Below are positions 14,869 through 22,034 of a stretch of DNA of 28,004 nucleotides, piece by piece (position 1 is the first letter of the stretch; every line of letters begins with the position of its first letter). This DNA is from JAMPXD01 sp041481895 (lineage in GTDB: Bacteria; Desulfobacterota; Desulfuromonadia; Geobacterales; Geobacteraceae), in NCBI GenBank assembly GCA_041481895.1, contig JBGPCQ010000020.1, positions 1 through 28,004 on the forward strand, read 5' to 3'. The notes under the pieces were generated by a model that had not been told where the DNA came from, did not search any database, and worked only from the letters and a program-made list of their open reading frames with translations. Made by a program: the position numbers and the translations under genes.

Positions 14869-15132
14869 ATGATTTATCTCACCAACGATGCGCTCGACCA
14901 GGCGGTTTATTTCGAGATTCTCAAACGGGAGCCGCGGAGAAAGGCCCGCGCAGGCGAGCATCATTTTTACGGTGTGATTGGAAACGGAGTAAGCGAAATG
15001 CAGGTAACCGTCAGAAGCTGGTGCGACTGCGTGGAAATGGCTTTCGGCAAGGGGGACATCTTCAGCTTCGTGGAGGAGCACAACATCCGCAGGATGCTGG
15101 GCGACGTGGTCCGAGAAATGGCGCTTCATTAA
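14869..15132 (+). CDS. small conserved-looking hypothetical protein
   Basis: An 87-aa protein that I do not recognise. The ribosome site GGGAGGT lies five bases before the ATG, which strongly supports translation. The sequence has no signal peptide or membrane helix. It contains a WCDC cysteine pair and a mixed alpha/beta pattern (VSEMQVTVRSW, then a C-terminal helix). The 139-nt spacer from the efflux operon suggests separate transcription, though no clear promoter was found. A downstream 8-bp inverted repeat (CAAATCTC / GAGATTTG, 15142-15182) could stabilise the transcript end. Confidence 0.75.
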   Translation: MIYLTNDALDQAVYFEILKREPRRKARAGEHHFYGVIGNGVSEMQVTVRSWCDCVEMAFGKGDIFSFVEEHNIRRMLGDVVREMALH

Positions 15133-15197
15133 CAAAAATTCCAAATCTCAAAAAAACGCAGTAATGTCCATTTAGAGATTTGCATGTGCTAAAAAGT

Positions 15198-15253
15198 CCC
15201 CCCTCCCCTTGCGGGAGTGGGAGCTAACGGCAAAAACCAAACCGGACACTGCT
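15198..15253 (-). repeat. dispersed intergenic repeat, family 2 (minus copy)
   Basis: Read on the minus strand, CAGCAGTGTCCGGTTTGG followed by a G/C-run hairpin (CTCCCACTCCCGCAAGGGGAG) parallels the plus-strand segment at 20452-20503 at about three quarters of positions by eye. It lies just after the MaoC stop. Confidence 0.55.
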
Positions 15254-15258
15254 GAGTT

Positions 15259-15732
15259 TTAATAGACCCGCGCGATGAATTCCGCGACGCATGCCGGCTT
15301 GTCGCCCCCCTCGATCTCGACCGTGATGAGATAGGTGATCTGCACCGCCTCCCCTACCTGTTCGAGGGCGTGGAGCAGGGTCCGCGCCCTGATCCGTGAT
15401 CCGGCCAGGACCGGCGCGGGGAAACGGACCCTGTTGAGGCCGTAGTTGACCCGCAACCGCATTCCCGGGTAATTTTTTTGAAAATAGTCGGGATGATTGC
15501 TCTCCGTGAGGAACGGGAGGAGGGAGAGGGTGAGGTAGCCGTGGGCAATGGTCGCCCCATAGGGAGATTCGCGCCCGGCCCGCTCCGGGTCGGTATGTAT
15601 CCACTGGATGTCGCCGGTCACCGCGGCAAAGCGGTCGATCCGGTCCTGGTCGATGGTCAGCCAGGGTCCGACATGGACTTCCGTATGAAGCTTCGGCTGC
15701 AGGAATTCCAGCAAACGTTCGGCTGCCGTCAT
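15259..15732 (-). CDS. MaoC-family (R)-specific enoyl-CoA hydratase-like protein
   Basis: Hot-dog-fold hydratase, 157 aa. The catalytic-region signature is clear: ITIDQDRIDRFAAVTGDIQWIHTDPERA (the first residue reads LTID) with the Asp and His of the MaoC hydratase motif, then GATIAHGYLTLSLLP. Such proteins hydrate trans-2-enoyl-CoA to (R)-3-hydroxyacyl-CoA; the NodN-like branch is similar and its substrate is unclear. The AGGAGG site lies five bases before the ATG. It stands alone on the minus strand, downstream of the phospholipase gene with a palindromic element between them. Confidence 0.88.
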   Translation of the reverse strand: MTAAERLLEFLQPKLHTEVHVGPWLTIDQDRIDRFAAVTGDIQWIHTDPERAGRESPYGATIAHGYLTLSLLPFLTESNHPDYFQKNYPGMRLRVNYGLNRVRFPAPVLAGSRIRARTLLHALEQVGEAVQITYLITVEIEGGDKPACVAEFIARVY

Positions 15733-15779
15733 CGACTCCTCCTTTGCAGACGCTTAAACGGCCGAATATTGGTTCATCG

Positions 15780-15900
15780 AACAACGCCAGATTTGAGATG
15801 ATACCAAGGCAGCAAGGAGGAGGCTCCGAAGACGTACCATGAGTACGTCGAGGAAGCCGACGACGCGGCAACGCAGGCAGCGCTCAAATATGGCGTTGTT
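15780..15900. repeat. 121-bp palindromic element with 18-bp terminal inverted repeats
   Basis: AACAACGCCAGATTTGAG (15780-15797) and its inverse CTCAAATATGGCGTTGTT (15883-15900) match at 17 of 18 positions. Inside is a GACGTAC/GTACGTC hairpin (15831-15837, 15843-15849). The right end overlaps the stop codon of the phospholipase gene. The plan (AAGGCAGCAAGG, central hairpin, CAACGCAGGCAG) parallels repeat family 1. Confidence 0.85.
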
Positions 15901-17092
15901 ACAGAAACCAGCTGATCGGTGCGCAGAACCGCTCCATAAGCCGGACAATAAAGCCTCGCCGTTCATGCTCCTCGAGCACTACCCGCCGCGACCTCGCCAG
16001 ATCTTCCGCGAACATCCCGGCCACCTGCCTGCCGAACTCACGGCTGTCGACGATCACGTTCACTTCGTAGTTTCGGTGAAAGCTCCGTTGGTCCAGGTTG
16101 GCGGAGCCGATCACCGCCCAGCAGTCGTCGATGAGCATTACCTTGGCGTGGAGGACCGTCCCTTTCCGTTCGAATATCTCGATGCCCCCCCTGAGCAGCG
16201 GCGCATAAGAAGCCCGGCTGAGCAGGCTCACGATCGGCACATCGCTCTTCGCCGGGAGCACCAGCTGCACGCACACCCCCCGTCCCGCAGCGCGCAGGAG
16301 CGACCGGAGAACGCGGGGGCCGGGGAGAAAATAGGGGTTCAGTATCTTGATATATTCCGAGGCCCCGGCTATGGCCATCCGGAAGGCGCTCCTGATGAAG
16401 GAACGGTTATGATGCGGCCCGCCGCTGATGACCATCACCGTCGCGCCCTTCCCCTCCGCAGCCGGTGGCGGCTCAACCAGGTGAGCACCGGCAGCGGCCG
16501 CTCCCCCCTGCTCCTGCCAGTTGTCGATAAAAAGCTGCTCCAAACCCGCAGCGGCAGGCCCATCAATGCGAATTCCCATGTCGCGCCAACGCTCCGGGCT
16601 CTCTCCGTAGCCCGCGTATTCGTCGCCGATATTGAGCCCGCCGATAAAGGCTGTCTTCCCGTCGATGACCGCCATCTTGCGATGGTCCCGCTTGTCGAAC
16701 CAGGCAATTCCATTTTTAAAGGGGGGAGGATTAAACGGAAGACACACTATTCCCTTTTGTTCGAGACGCTTGAAAAAGGAGCGGGGAGTGTCGAAGCAGC
16801 CGATGTAATCATAGAGGAGGAGCACTTTCACCCCGCGTCCGGCGGCGACGCTGAGCGCTTCGGAAAAGGCGCAGCCGGTGCAGTCATCCCTGATGATGTA
16901 AAATTCCAGAATGATGCAGCGTTCGGCTTCCTGAAGGGCCTGGAACAGGGCAGACAGGAATTCGCCCCCCTGCTTGAAGAGCCTGACCCTGTTCCCCTGG
17001 GAGACTATCGCCTCGGTGTTCCTCCGGAAAAAACGGAAGAATCGCGGGGTACGAAAGATACGGGTTTTTCTTTTCCGCCGCAGGAGTGACAT
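15899..17092 (-). CDS. phospholipase D / cardiolipin synthase (ClsB-like)
   Basis: A 397-aa transferase of the PLD superfamily with both catalytic motifs, HRKMAVID (followed by GKTAFIGGLNIGDEYAG) and HAKVMLID (followed by DCWAVIGSANLDQRSF). It lacks the N-terminal membrane helices of ClsA and has a basic N-terminus (MSLLRRKRKTRIFR), resembling ClsB. The likely reaction is phosphatidyl transfer to form cardiolipin at the inner membrane. A GGCGGG stretch is close to the ATG, so the ribosome site is weak. It is followed by the MaoC gene and a palindromic element that overlaps its stop codon. Confidence 0.9.
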   Translation of the reverse strand: MSLLRRKRKTRIFRTPRFFRFFRRNTEAIVSQGNRVRLFKQGGEFLSALFQALQEAERCIILEFYIIRDDCTGCAFSEALSVAAGRGVKVLLLYDYIGCFDTPRSFFKRLEQKGIVCLPFNPPPFKNGIAWFDKRDHRKMAVIDGKTAFIGGLNIGDEYAGYGESPERWRDMGIRIDGPAAAGLEQLFIDNWQEQGGAAAAGAHLVEPPPAAEGKGATVMVISGGPHHNRSFIRSAFRMAIAGASEYIKILNPYFLPGPRVLRSLLRAAGRGVCVQLVLPAKSDVPIVSLLSRASYAPLLRGGIEIFERKGTVLHAKVMLIDDCWAVIGSANLDQRSFHRNYEVNVIVDSREFGRQVAGMFAEDLARSRRVVLEEHERRGFIVRLMERFCAPISWFL

Positions 17093-17106
17093 GGCCCGCC
17101 GTCATT

Positions 17107-17162
17107 AGGCCCTGTCTGAAAATAACTGTTCCTTATTGTTACACTTATTTCCAGACAGGCCC
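17107..17162. repeat. long imperfect hairpin upstream of the phospholipase gene
   Basis: GGCCCTGTCTGAAAATAA (17108-17125) pairs with TTATTTCCAGACAGGCC (17145-17161) with one bulge and one mismatch; the loop is about 19 nt. No T-run follows, so a terminator is unlikely. It may be a small mobile-element remnant or regulatory site, immediately upstream of the phospholipase start. Confidence 0.6.
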
Positions 17163-17242
17163 TTAGGTTCATGGCGAGGGGTGTCTCCTCGCCTTTTCCG
17201 GATTTGAATCTGCCCGTTACAGGGGGTATCGGCACAAAAAGT

Positions 17243-17270
17243 AAAGGCGCGGAAACCGTCCCGCGCCTTT
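17243..17270 (-). terminator. intrinsic terminator after the 66-aa gene
   Basis: AAAGGCGCGG (17243-17252) and CCGCGCCTTT (17261-17270) form a 10-bp perfect stem with an 8-nt loop; on the minus strand it is followed by ACTTTTT. It begins five bases after the stop of the small gene. Confidence 0.8.
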
Positions 17271-17275
17271 CTCCG

Positions 17276-17476
17276 TCACTCTTCGTAGGCAATGACTCTG
17301 ACGAGACCGATGGTTTCCCCCTTGTCGTCCGTGGTAGGGGAGTCTGAAACGGAAACGATTTTCCTGATCCCGTTCGTCGCAATGAAACTGTTGACCGTGT
17401 CATCCAGGGCTTTCAACTCCTGCATGGTTTTCAACGGCCGGATTTCCATACCGAAAGACTTTACCTTGATCGCCAT
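17276..17476 (-). CDS. small hypothetical protein (66 aa)
   Basis: I do not recognise a family. The gene has AGGAGGGAGCC before its ATG and an intrinsic terminator right after the stop, so expression is likely. The 66-aa product (MAIKVKSFGMEIRPL...) has no signal peptide, membrane segment or cysteine. A helical middle (MQELKALDDTVNSFIATN) is flanked by strands ending VRVIAYEE, suggesting a small folded alpha/beta protein. It follows the Nfu gene on the same strand with 62 nt between them. Confidence 0.75.
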   Translation of the reverse strand: MAIKVKSFGMEIRPLKTMQELKALDDTVNSFIATNGIRKIVSVSDSPTTDDKGETIGLVRVIAYEE

Positions 17477-17538
17477 TGGCTCCCTCCTTATCAGAATAAA
17501 TCTACTGACAGAGACGTGAAAAACCTGATTTCGTCAAT

Positions 17539-17760
17539 CTAGACCGATACGACTTCCTTGACCCCCGGCACCTTCTCCATCAGGGTCCGCTCGATCCCCA
17601 TTTTGAGGGTCATGGTGGACATGGGGCAATGCCCGCAGGCCCCGACCAGCTTCACCTTGACCACCCCATCCGCACCTACCTCAACAAGTTCCACGTCCCC
17701 CCCGTCCGCCTGCAGGGCGGGACGGATCGTTTCCAGTACTTTCTTCACCTCTTCAATCAT
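17539..17760 (-). CDS. nfuA: NifU-like (Nfu C-terminal domain) Fe-S scaffold/carrier
   Basis: A 73-aa protein consisting only of the NifU C-terminal domain, with ALQADGGDVELVEV and the CxxC cluster-binding motif CGHCPMSTMTLKMGIE. Such proteins carry [4Fe-4S] clusters to apo-enzymes. The ATG at 17760 has AGGAG six bases upstream and is preferred to the longer frame from 17820, which has no support. Length is normal for stand-alone Nfu domains. It fits an anaerobe rich in iron-sulfur proteins. The symbol denotes family; E. coli NfuA is longer with an extra A-type domain. Confidence 0.9.
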   Translation of the reverse strand: MIEEVKKVLETIRPALQADGGDVELVEVGADGVVKVKLVGACGHCPMSTMTLKMGIERTLMEKVPGVKEVVSV

Positions 17761-17840
17761 TGCAGTCTCCTTTTTGAATAAAATTTGTTGCCACTCCTCT
17801 GAACAGATGCTCTGCGCCACTGCTTCTTACCATTCACTGC

Positions 17841-19250
17841 TCACTTTTTACTTTTCTGCCCCGGCACCCCCGGATTCGTCAGGGGGTAGGGTTCGAGGAT
17901 TTCATCGAGAGCCCCGGGGGAAAGGATTTCCCGGGCAATAATGATCTCCCTGATGCTCCGCCCGGTTGCCATCGACTCCTTCGCCACCTCGGCCGCTGCC
18001 ACGTATCCTATATGGGGCGCAAGGACCGTGACCAGTCCGACCGACTCCTCCATATAGCGATGACAGCGGGCCTCATTCGCCGTAATCCCCGCTATGCACG
18101 ATCCTGACAGCTTACCTATGGTATTCTTCAGGATTTCCAGGGCAAAGAGGAGATTGAAGGCGATCACCGGCATCATGACATTCAGCTCGAGCTGCCCTGC
18201 CTGGGCCGCCAGGGTGATCACCATGTCCGCCCCCATCACCTGAAAGGCGACCATGTCGGTCACTTCCGCCATGACCGGGTTCACTTTCCCCGGCATGATC
18301 GATGACCCGGGCTGAAGCGCCGGCAGGCTGATCTCGTTGAATCCTGTCCGTGGCCCCGAGGAGAGAAGGCGCAAATCGTTCGCTATCCGGACGAGATTGA
18401 CGGCAAGCCCCTTCAGTGCCCCCCCGAGGGCCACGAAGGGGGCCATGTTCTGGGTCGTCTCAATGAGGTTCGTCGCCCCGCAGACTGGAAAACCGGTTTC
18501 ACGGCCGATCTCTGCCACCACCAGTTCGATGTAGCGTGCTTCGGCGTTCAGCCCGGTTCCGACAGCTGTTCCCCCGATCCCCAGCTCGCAAAGAGCAGGA
18601 ATGCACTGTTTAATGTCAGCCAGGTTTTTCCCGATCGCAACGGCATATGCCTCGAATTCCTGGCCGAGCCTTACCGGAACCGCATCCTGCAGATGGGTGC
18701 GGCCCGACTTGAGGATTGTATCGAACTCTTCCCCTTTTCTGCGGAGGGCCCCAATGAGAGCCTCGAGTTCCGGGATGAGGGAGAAAACCATGCGGAGGGC
18801 GGCCAGCCGCATGGCGGTCGGGAAAACGTCATTGGTGGACTGGGCCATGTTGACATGGTCGTTGGGATGGACCTTGCCGTAAACGCCGCGTGCGCTGCCG
18901 AGGATTTCCCCGGCACGATTGGCCAGCACCTCGTTAACGTTCATGTTGTGGGAGGTCCCGGCGCCAGCCTGGAACGGATCGACCACGAAATGACTGGCAT
19001 ATCTCTGCGCCAGCCCTTCGTCCGCTGCCTGGACGATAGCCCCGCCAATATCGGCGGCGAGCCGTCCGGTGGCCATGTTGGCCAGGGCCGCTGACTTCTT
19101 TATTACCAGGGTCCCCCAAACCAGAGCCGGATGGGGTTTCAGGCCGGATATGGGGAAATTGGCCACGGCCCGGGCAGTCTGGGCGCCGTAGTAAGCATCG
19201 GCCGGGACCTCAACATCCCCCAGTGTGTCTTTTTCAATACGTAGTGTCAT
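17841..19250 (-). CDS. aspA: aspartate ammonia-lyase (aspartase/fumarase superfamily)
   Basis: A 469-aa cytosolic lyase, standard family length. The catalytic loop GSSIMPGKVNP is intact, with FQAGAGTSHNMNVNEVLANRA, HPNDHVNMAQSTNDVFPTAMRLA and GRTHLQDAVP. The AGTSHNMN and DHVN-STND variants, and the N-terminal RIEKDTLGDVEVPADAYYGAQT, fit aspartase better than fumarase C, though the two are close. The reaction would be L-aspartate to fumarate and ammonia, feeding the TCA cycle. A GGTGAT site precedes the ATG weakly. The Nfu gene lies 80 nt downstream. Fumarase C remains possible; assays or alignment would settle it. Confidence 0.86.
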   Translation of the reverse strand: MTLRIEKDTLGDVEVPADAYYGAQTARAVANFPISGLKPHPALVWGTLVIKKSAALANMATGRLAADIGGAIVQAADEGLAQRYASHFVVDPFQAGAGTSHNMNVNEVLANRAGEILGSARGVYGKVHPNDHVNMAQSTNDVFPTAMRLAALRMVFSLIPELEALIGALRRKGEEFDTILKSGRTHLQDAVPVRLGQEFEAYAVAIGKNLADIKQCIPALCELGIGGTAVGTGLNAEARYIELVVAEIGRETGFPVCGATNLIETTQNMAPFVALGGALKGLAVNLVRIANDLRLLSSGPRTGFNEISLPALQPGSSIMPGKVNPVMAEVTDMVAFQVMGADMVITLAAQAGQLELNVMMPVIAFNLLFALEILKNTIGKLSGSCIAGITANEARCHRYMEESVGLVTVLAPHIGYVAAAEVAKESMATGRSIREIIIAREILSPGALDEILEPYPLTNPGVPGQKSKK

Positions 19251-19316
19251 ATAATCACCAAGGGAACTCTACCCAGGGGCTAGGAGCTAGTAAAGTCATT
19301 TTCCAGTTCCCAGTAC

Positions 19317-19772
19317 CTACGCTTTTGCCAGCAGTTTATATTTCTCCGTTATCACCCGCAAATGCTCCCTCTCTTCATTGGCAAGGGTCTTGAACATCCC
19401 CTTCCCGTCGGGGTCGGAGGTTTTTTGCGCCAGGTGATCGAAGTGGGCGATCCCCTTCTTTTCTATCTCCACGGCTATCTCGAGAGCTTCCAGGTCGCCG
19501 GTGTCGAAGCCTGCTTCATGCTCTCCTTCCATGTCGAGAGACATGGAGGTGCCTCCGTAGAAAACCCAGCGTTCACCGGCATTGTATGAGTTATAGAGTT
19601 CTGTCAGTTTCAGATAGTGCTCCTCTTCGGTCCGTGCCAGCCACCTGAAAATCCGCTTCCCTGCGGAATTGAAGGTTTTGTGTTCCGCCCTCGTATAGAG
19701 GTCGAAGGTTTCCTTTTCGATCTCTATTGCCTGCATAATGGCATCCAGTACTTCTTTCTTGCTTTCACTCAT
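19317..19772 (-). CDS. ferritin-like diiron protein (rubrerythrin-domain only)
   Basis: A 151-aa four-helix protein with paired carboxylate/histidine motifs: EIEKETFDLY, RTEEEHYLKL, EIAVEIEKKGIAHFDHLA and ANEEREHLRVI, i.e. two E...ExxH sets as in rubrerythrin diiron centres. It lacks the C-terminal rubredoxin domain, so it is not a classical rubrerythrin. Likely roles are peroxide reduction or iron handling in the cytosol. GAGGAGAACGT precedes the ATG, which overlaps the HAD gene's stop (ATGA), showing translational coupling. Confidence 0.87.
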   Translation of the reverse strand: MSESKKEVLDAIMQAIEIEKETFDLYTRAEHKTFNSAGKRIFRWLARTEEEHYLKLTELYNSYNAGERWVFYGGTSMSLDMEGEHEAGFDTGDLEALEIAVEIEKKGIAHFDHLAQKTSDPDGKGMFKTLANEEREHLRVITEKYKLLAKA

Positions 19773-20407
19773 ACGTTCTCCTCATTCATTAATGTGCACA
19801 GGTGAAACAGTTCCTCCGTGGTACTCACCAGGCATACCGCACACCCCATTTCAGCAGGCAGCCGCAGGTCGATATCATACCTGTCGCCAACAAAGAGGCA
19901 TTCTTCCGGCTTCCGCCCGATTCCGCGAAAAATATCCTCCAAGGCAATCCTGTCGGGCTTGGGCCGCCAACTCTCCTCTATGGTGAATATCTGCCGGAAC
20001 AGCCCGATGATCCCGAGGATGTCCATGATTGCGGCAGAAAGGGCGCGGTTGTTGTTGGTATAGATGTACAGCTCGAATCGGCTCCCCAGAGTTTTCAGAA
20101 GGTCCCCCACCCTCTCGTCACCGGCGAGAAAACGTTCAGGTCTTATCTCGGCGGCAAAGCGGCGGTGCAGTTCCCGCAAGTCACCCCCAACTTCCATACA
20201 GGCCCTGCTCAACGTGGTATCGCTGCCGCTGGCGGCAGAGAGGCGTTTTTTTGCATCACGGAGGAGCAGCTCCGCCTCTCCGAGCCCTACAGCTTTCAGT
20301 TCGGCGACATACCTGCCGGCGGAGTGCAGTATCTCGCTGCCAAGCGGGGCGGAGGTGTAGAGGGTCCCGTCGAGATCGAAAACAAGGGCCTTGATGTCGC
20401 TCTGCAA
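19769..20407 (-). CDS. HAD-superfamily phosphatase/hydrolase, TTG start
   Basis: A 212-aa HAD hydrolase. All four motifs are visible: FDLDGTLY, IYTNNNRAL, the Lys in RPKPDRIAL and FVGDRYDIDL. A cap domain lies between motifs I and II, as in PGP/beta-PGM-like and pyrimidine-5'-nucleotidase-like members; the substrate is unknown. The frame starts with TTG at 20407, seven bases after AAAGGA; an ATG 16 bases earlier is out of frame. It is translationally coupled to the ferritin-like gene. Confidence 0.86.
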   Translation of the reverse strand: MQSDIKALVFDLDGTLYTSAPLGSEILHSAGRYVAELKAVGLGEAELLLRDAKKRLSAASGSDTTLSRACMEVGGDLRELHRRFAAEIRPERFLAGDERVGDLLKTLGSRFELYIYTNNNRALSAAIMDILGIIGLFRQIFTIEESWRPKPDRIALEDIFRGIGRKPEECLFVGDRYDIDLRLPAEMGCAVCLVSTTEELFHLCTLMNEENV

Positions 20408-20451
20408 GCGGGAATCCTTTCATCCGGAAAACGGCAATTATCTAGCGAAGC

Positions 20452-20503
20452 CTAGCAATGTCCGGTTAGGTTCTTGCAATTGGCTCCCCCTCCCTTGACG
20501 GGA
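20452..20503 (+). repeat. dispersed intergenic repeat, family 2 (plus copy)
   Basis: TAGCAATGTCCGGTTAGG followed by GGCTCCCCCTCCCTTGACGGGAGG parallels the minus-strand copy at 15198-15253. The two copies sit in different gene contexts, indicating a dispersed element. Confidence 0.55.
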
Positions 20504-20578
20504 GGACCCAAAGGGCCTAAAGGAGTCAGGGGGTGAGTGAAGCTGCAACCTACTGATATTGGCACCCCCCCCCACCCT

Positions 20579-20613
20579 AACCTTCCCCCGCAGTGGGGGG
20601 GAGGGGACTTTTT
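20579..20613 (+). terminator. hairpin with G/C runs and T-run
   Basis: CCTTCCCCC and GGGGGGGAGG pair around a GCAGT loop and are followed by six T residues on the plus strand. No plus-strand gene lies upstream in range, so it may belong to the repeat element. Confidence 0.4.
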
Positions 20614-20789
20614 TGAGAATTTGCGAGAGCATCATTATTGGTTGTCTTACAGCTTAATCTGCCTCTTTCGCTTGTATCCGCGTCCCATTCGTTTTCAGTT
20701 TTATTCTGCGTCCTCCGCGGATAGAGCTCTTATTGGATGAAAGCTGCTGCCGTTTTCCTTCTATAAGTCTAGCATCAACGGCCAGTCTG

Positions 20790-21947
20790 TCAAAAGCTTT
20801 TCCCCCATTCCCGCATAGAAAGCAGTTGTGGGTTGTCAACCCCCTTGGACTGGATCAGGACCTTGAAGGTGTCACCCATGCCGCCATCGGGAAGTATGAG
20901 TTTTTTCAGGGCCAGCCGGTGTTTCAGGCGTTCTTCGTCAGACGCGGCGCGGGCCTCCATTGCCATGAGTTCCTCCAGCATCCCCGCTCCTAGGAGAAAT
21001 CGGTATTGCTCCCCGAACCAGACCTTATTCAGCCCCAGTTGTTCACCGTCTTTACAGAGCGTGGTGAAATCGATATGGGAGGTCATGTCCTGGAGGCCGA
21101 CACGGACATAAGGGTTCTCCTCGATGGTGTGACGGTAGTAGCAGAGGAGGGTGCCGTTTTTCCTGACTGGGGCATAGAGTTCGGCCGCATGATAACCGTA
21201 GTCGATGGTTACGACAAACCCGCGAGTCATGGCCCGGACAACCGATTTCAGCCAGGAGCGCGCCGCCAGGTTGATCTCCGCCCGCTGCCCCTCGAGCAGC
21301 ACAATCCCCAGCCGGGACAGGTATTCCTCGAGTTCGGGAGTCGACGGCAGATCCAGAAATTCTCCGAATTCGTCACCCTTCGCGGTAACATAGACCTCCC
21401 TGAGCCCCGCGCCGGTCATCTCTACCAGGTGGACAGGAAAGGAGTCGATCAGCTCATTTGAATAGAGGCACCCGGAAAAGGCGAGCCGTCCCTCGGCAAG
21501 GTCGGCTGGCTCGCTCCAGGCAATCTTCGCCCGGTGTGCCACGAGCATTTCCCGCTGTAGTTCCTTCAGTGTCGGCTCTGCTTCGATCAGCCGGAAAGTG
21601 ACGGCATCGTAGAATCGGCAGTCGATTTCTGCCAGAGTATCCAGAACATCAGCCGCCAACCGGCCATTGCCCGCACCGGCCTCGACGATCTCGAACAGGT
21701 CGGGCTCTCCCATGTTGTGCCACATGCAGCGGATCTCCCGGGCAAGCAGGCGGCCGAAAACCTGGTGGACGTTGCTGCTCGTATAAAAATCGCCCTCAGC
21801 CCCCACCTTCTTCCCCGGTGACGTGTAGTAGCCGAGCCCCGGCTCATAGAGGCAGGCCGCCATGAATTCAGCGAACGTGATCTTCCCCCGCTCCCGGATC
21901 CTGGCGAGGATGATATTCTGCAACAGGTTGTCGCCGCTCTGCTCCAC
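20790..21947 (-). CDS. MidA/NDUFAF7-type SAM-dependent methyltransferase (COG1565)
   Basis: A 385-aa protein of the Methyltransf_28 family. The N-terminal KITFAEFMAACLYEPGLGYYTS and GDFYTSSNVHQVFGRLLAREI, then the SAM-binding FEIVEAGAGNGRLAADVL and the FVVTIDYGY segment, are typical. Mitochondrial homologue NDUFAF7 dimethylates an arginine of complex I subunit NDUFS2; the bacterial target is unproven but could be NADH dehydrogenase. The start is GTG at 21947 with GGAGG four bases upstream. It has its own near-consensus promoter, so it need not depend on the upstream WYL gene. Confidence 0.9.
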   Translation of the reverse strand: MEQSGDNLLQNIILARIRERGKITFAEFMAACLYEPGLGYYTSPGKKVGAEGDFYTSSNVHQVFGRLLAREIRCMWHNMGEPDLFEIVEAGAGNGRLAADVLDTLAEIDCRFYDAVTFRLIEAEPTLKELQREMLVAHRAKIAWSEPADLAEGRLAFSGCLYSNELIDSFPVHLVEMTGAGLREVYVTAKGDEFGEFLDLPSTPELEEYLSRLGIVLLEGQRAEINLAARSWLKSVVRAMTRGFVVTIDYGYHAAELYAPVRKNGTLLCYYRHTIEENPYVRVGLQDMTSHIDFTTLCKDGEQLGLNKVWFGEQYRFLLGAGMLEELMAMEARAASDEERLKHRLALKKLILPDGGMGDTFKVLIQSKGVDNPQLLSMREWGKSF

Positions 21948-21968
21948 GATGCCTCCGCAAGGTTATCA

Positions 21969-21997
21969 TTTATAGTGTAAGGAGGAGTTTTTGTCAA
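21969..21997 (-). promoter_or_regulatory. near-consensus sigma-70 promoter of the MidA-like gene
   Basis: On the minus strand TTGACA (21992-21997), a 17-base spacer, and TATAAA (21969-21974). Transcription should start near 21962, giving a leader of only about 15 nt. Confidence 0.75.
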
Positions 21998-22034
21998 TCA
22001 GCCTGAACAGGGGATGCCGGCCCGTGCCGGCACG

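Larger units (their letters stand above)
20408..20789. other. 382-bp intergenic region with repeats and G-runs
   Basis: It contains repeat family 2 (20452-20503), a purine/pyrimidine-run hairpin listed below, and unremarkable AT-mixed sequence from 20620 to 20789. Near its right edge on the minus strand, TTGACA with a 16-base spacer to TAGACT overlaps the end of the methyltransferase gene and could drive the HAD operon, at a long distance. No protein gene was recognised. Confidence 0.5.

Noticed and set aside
15839..17089. Long plus-strand ORF opposite the phospholipase D gene
   Set aside because: The minus-strand frame carries both HKD motifs; the plus frame has low-complexity composition and no domain.
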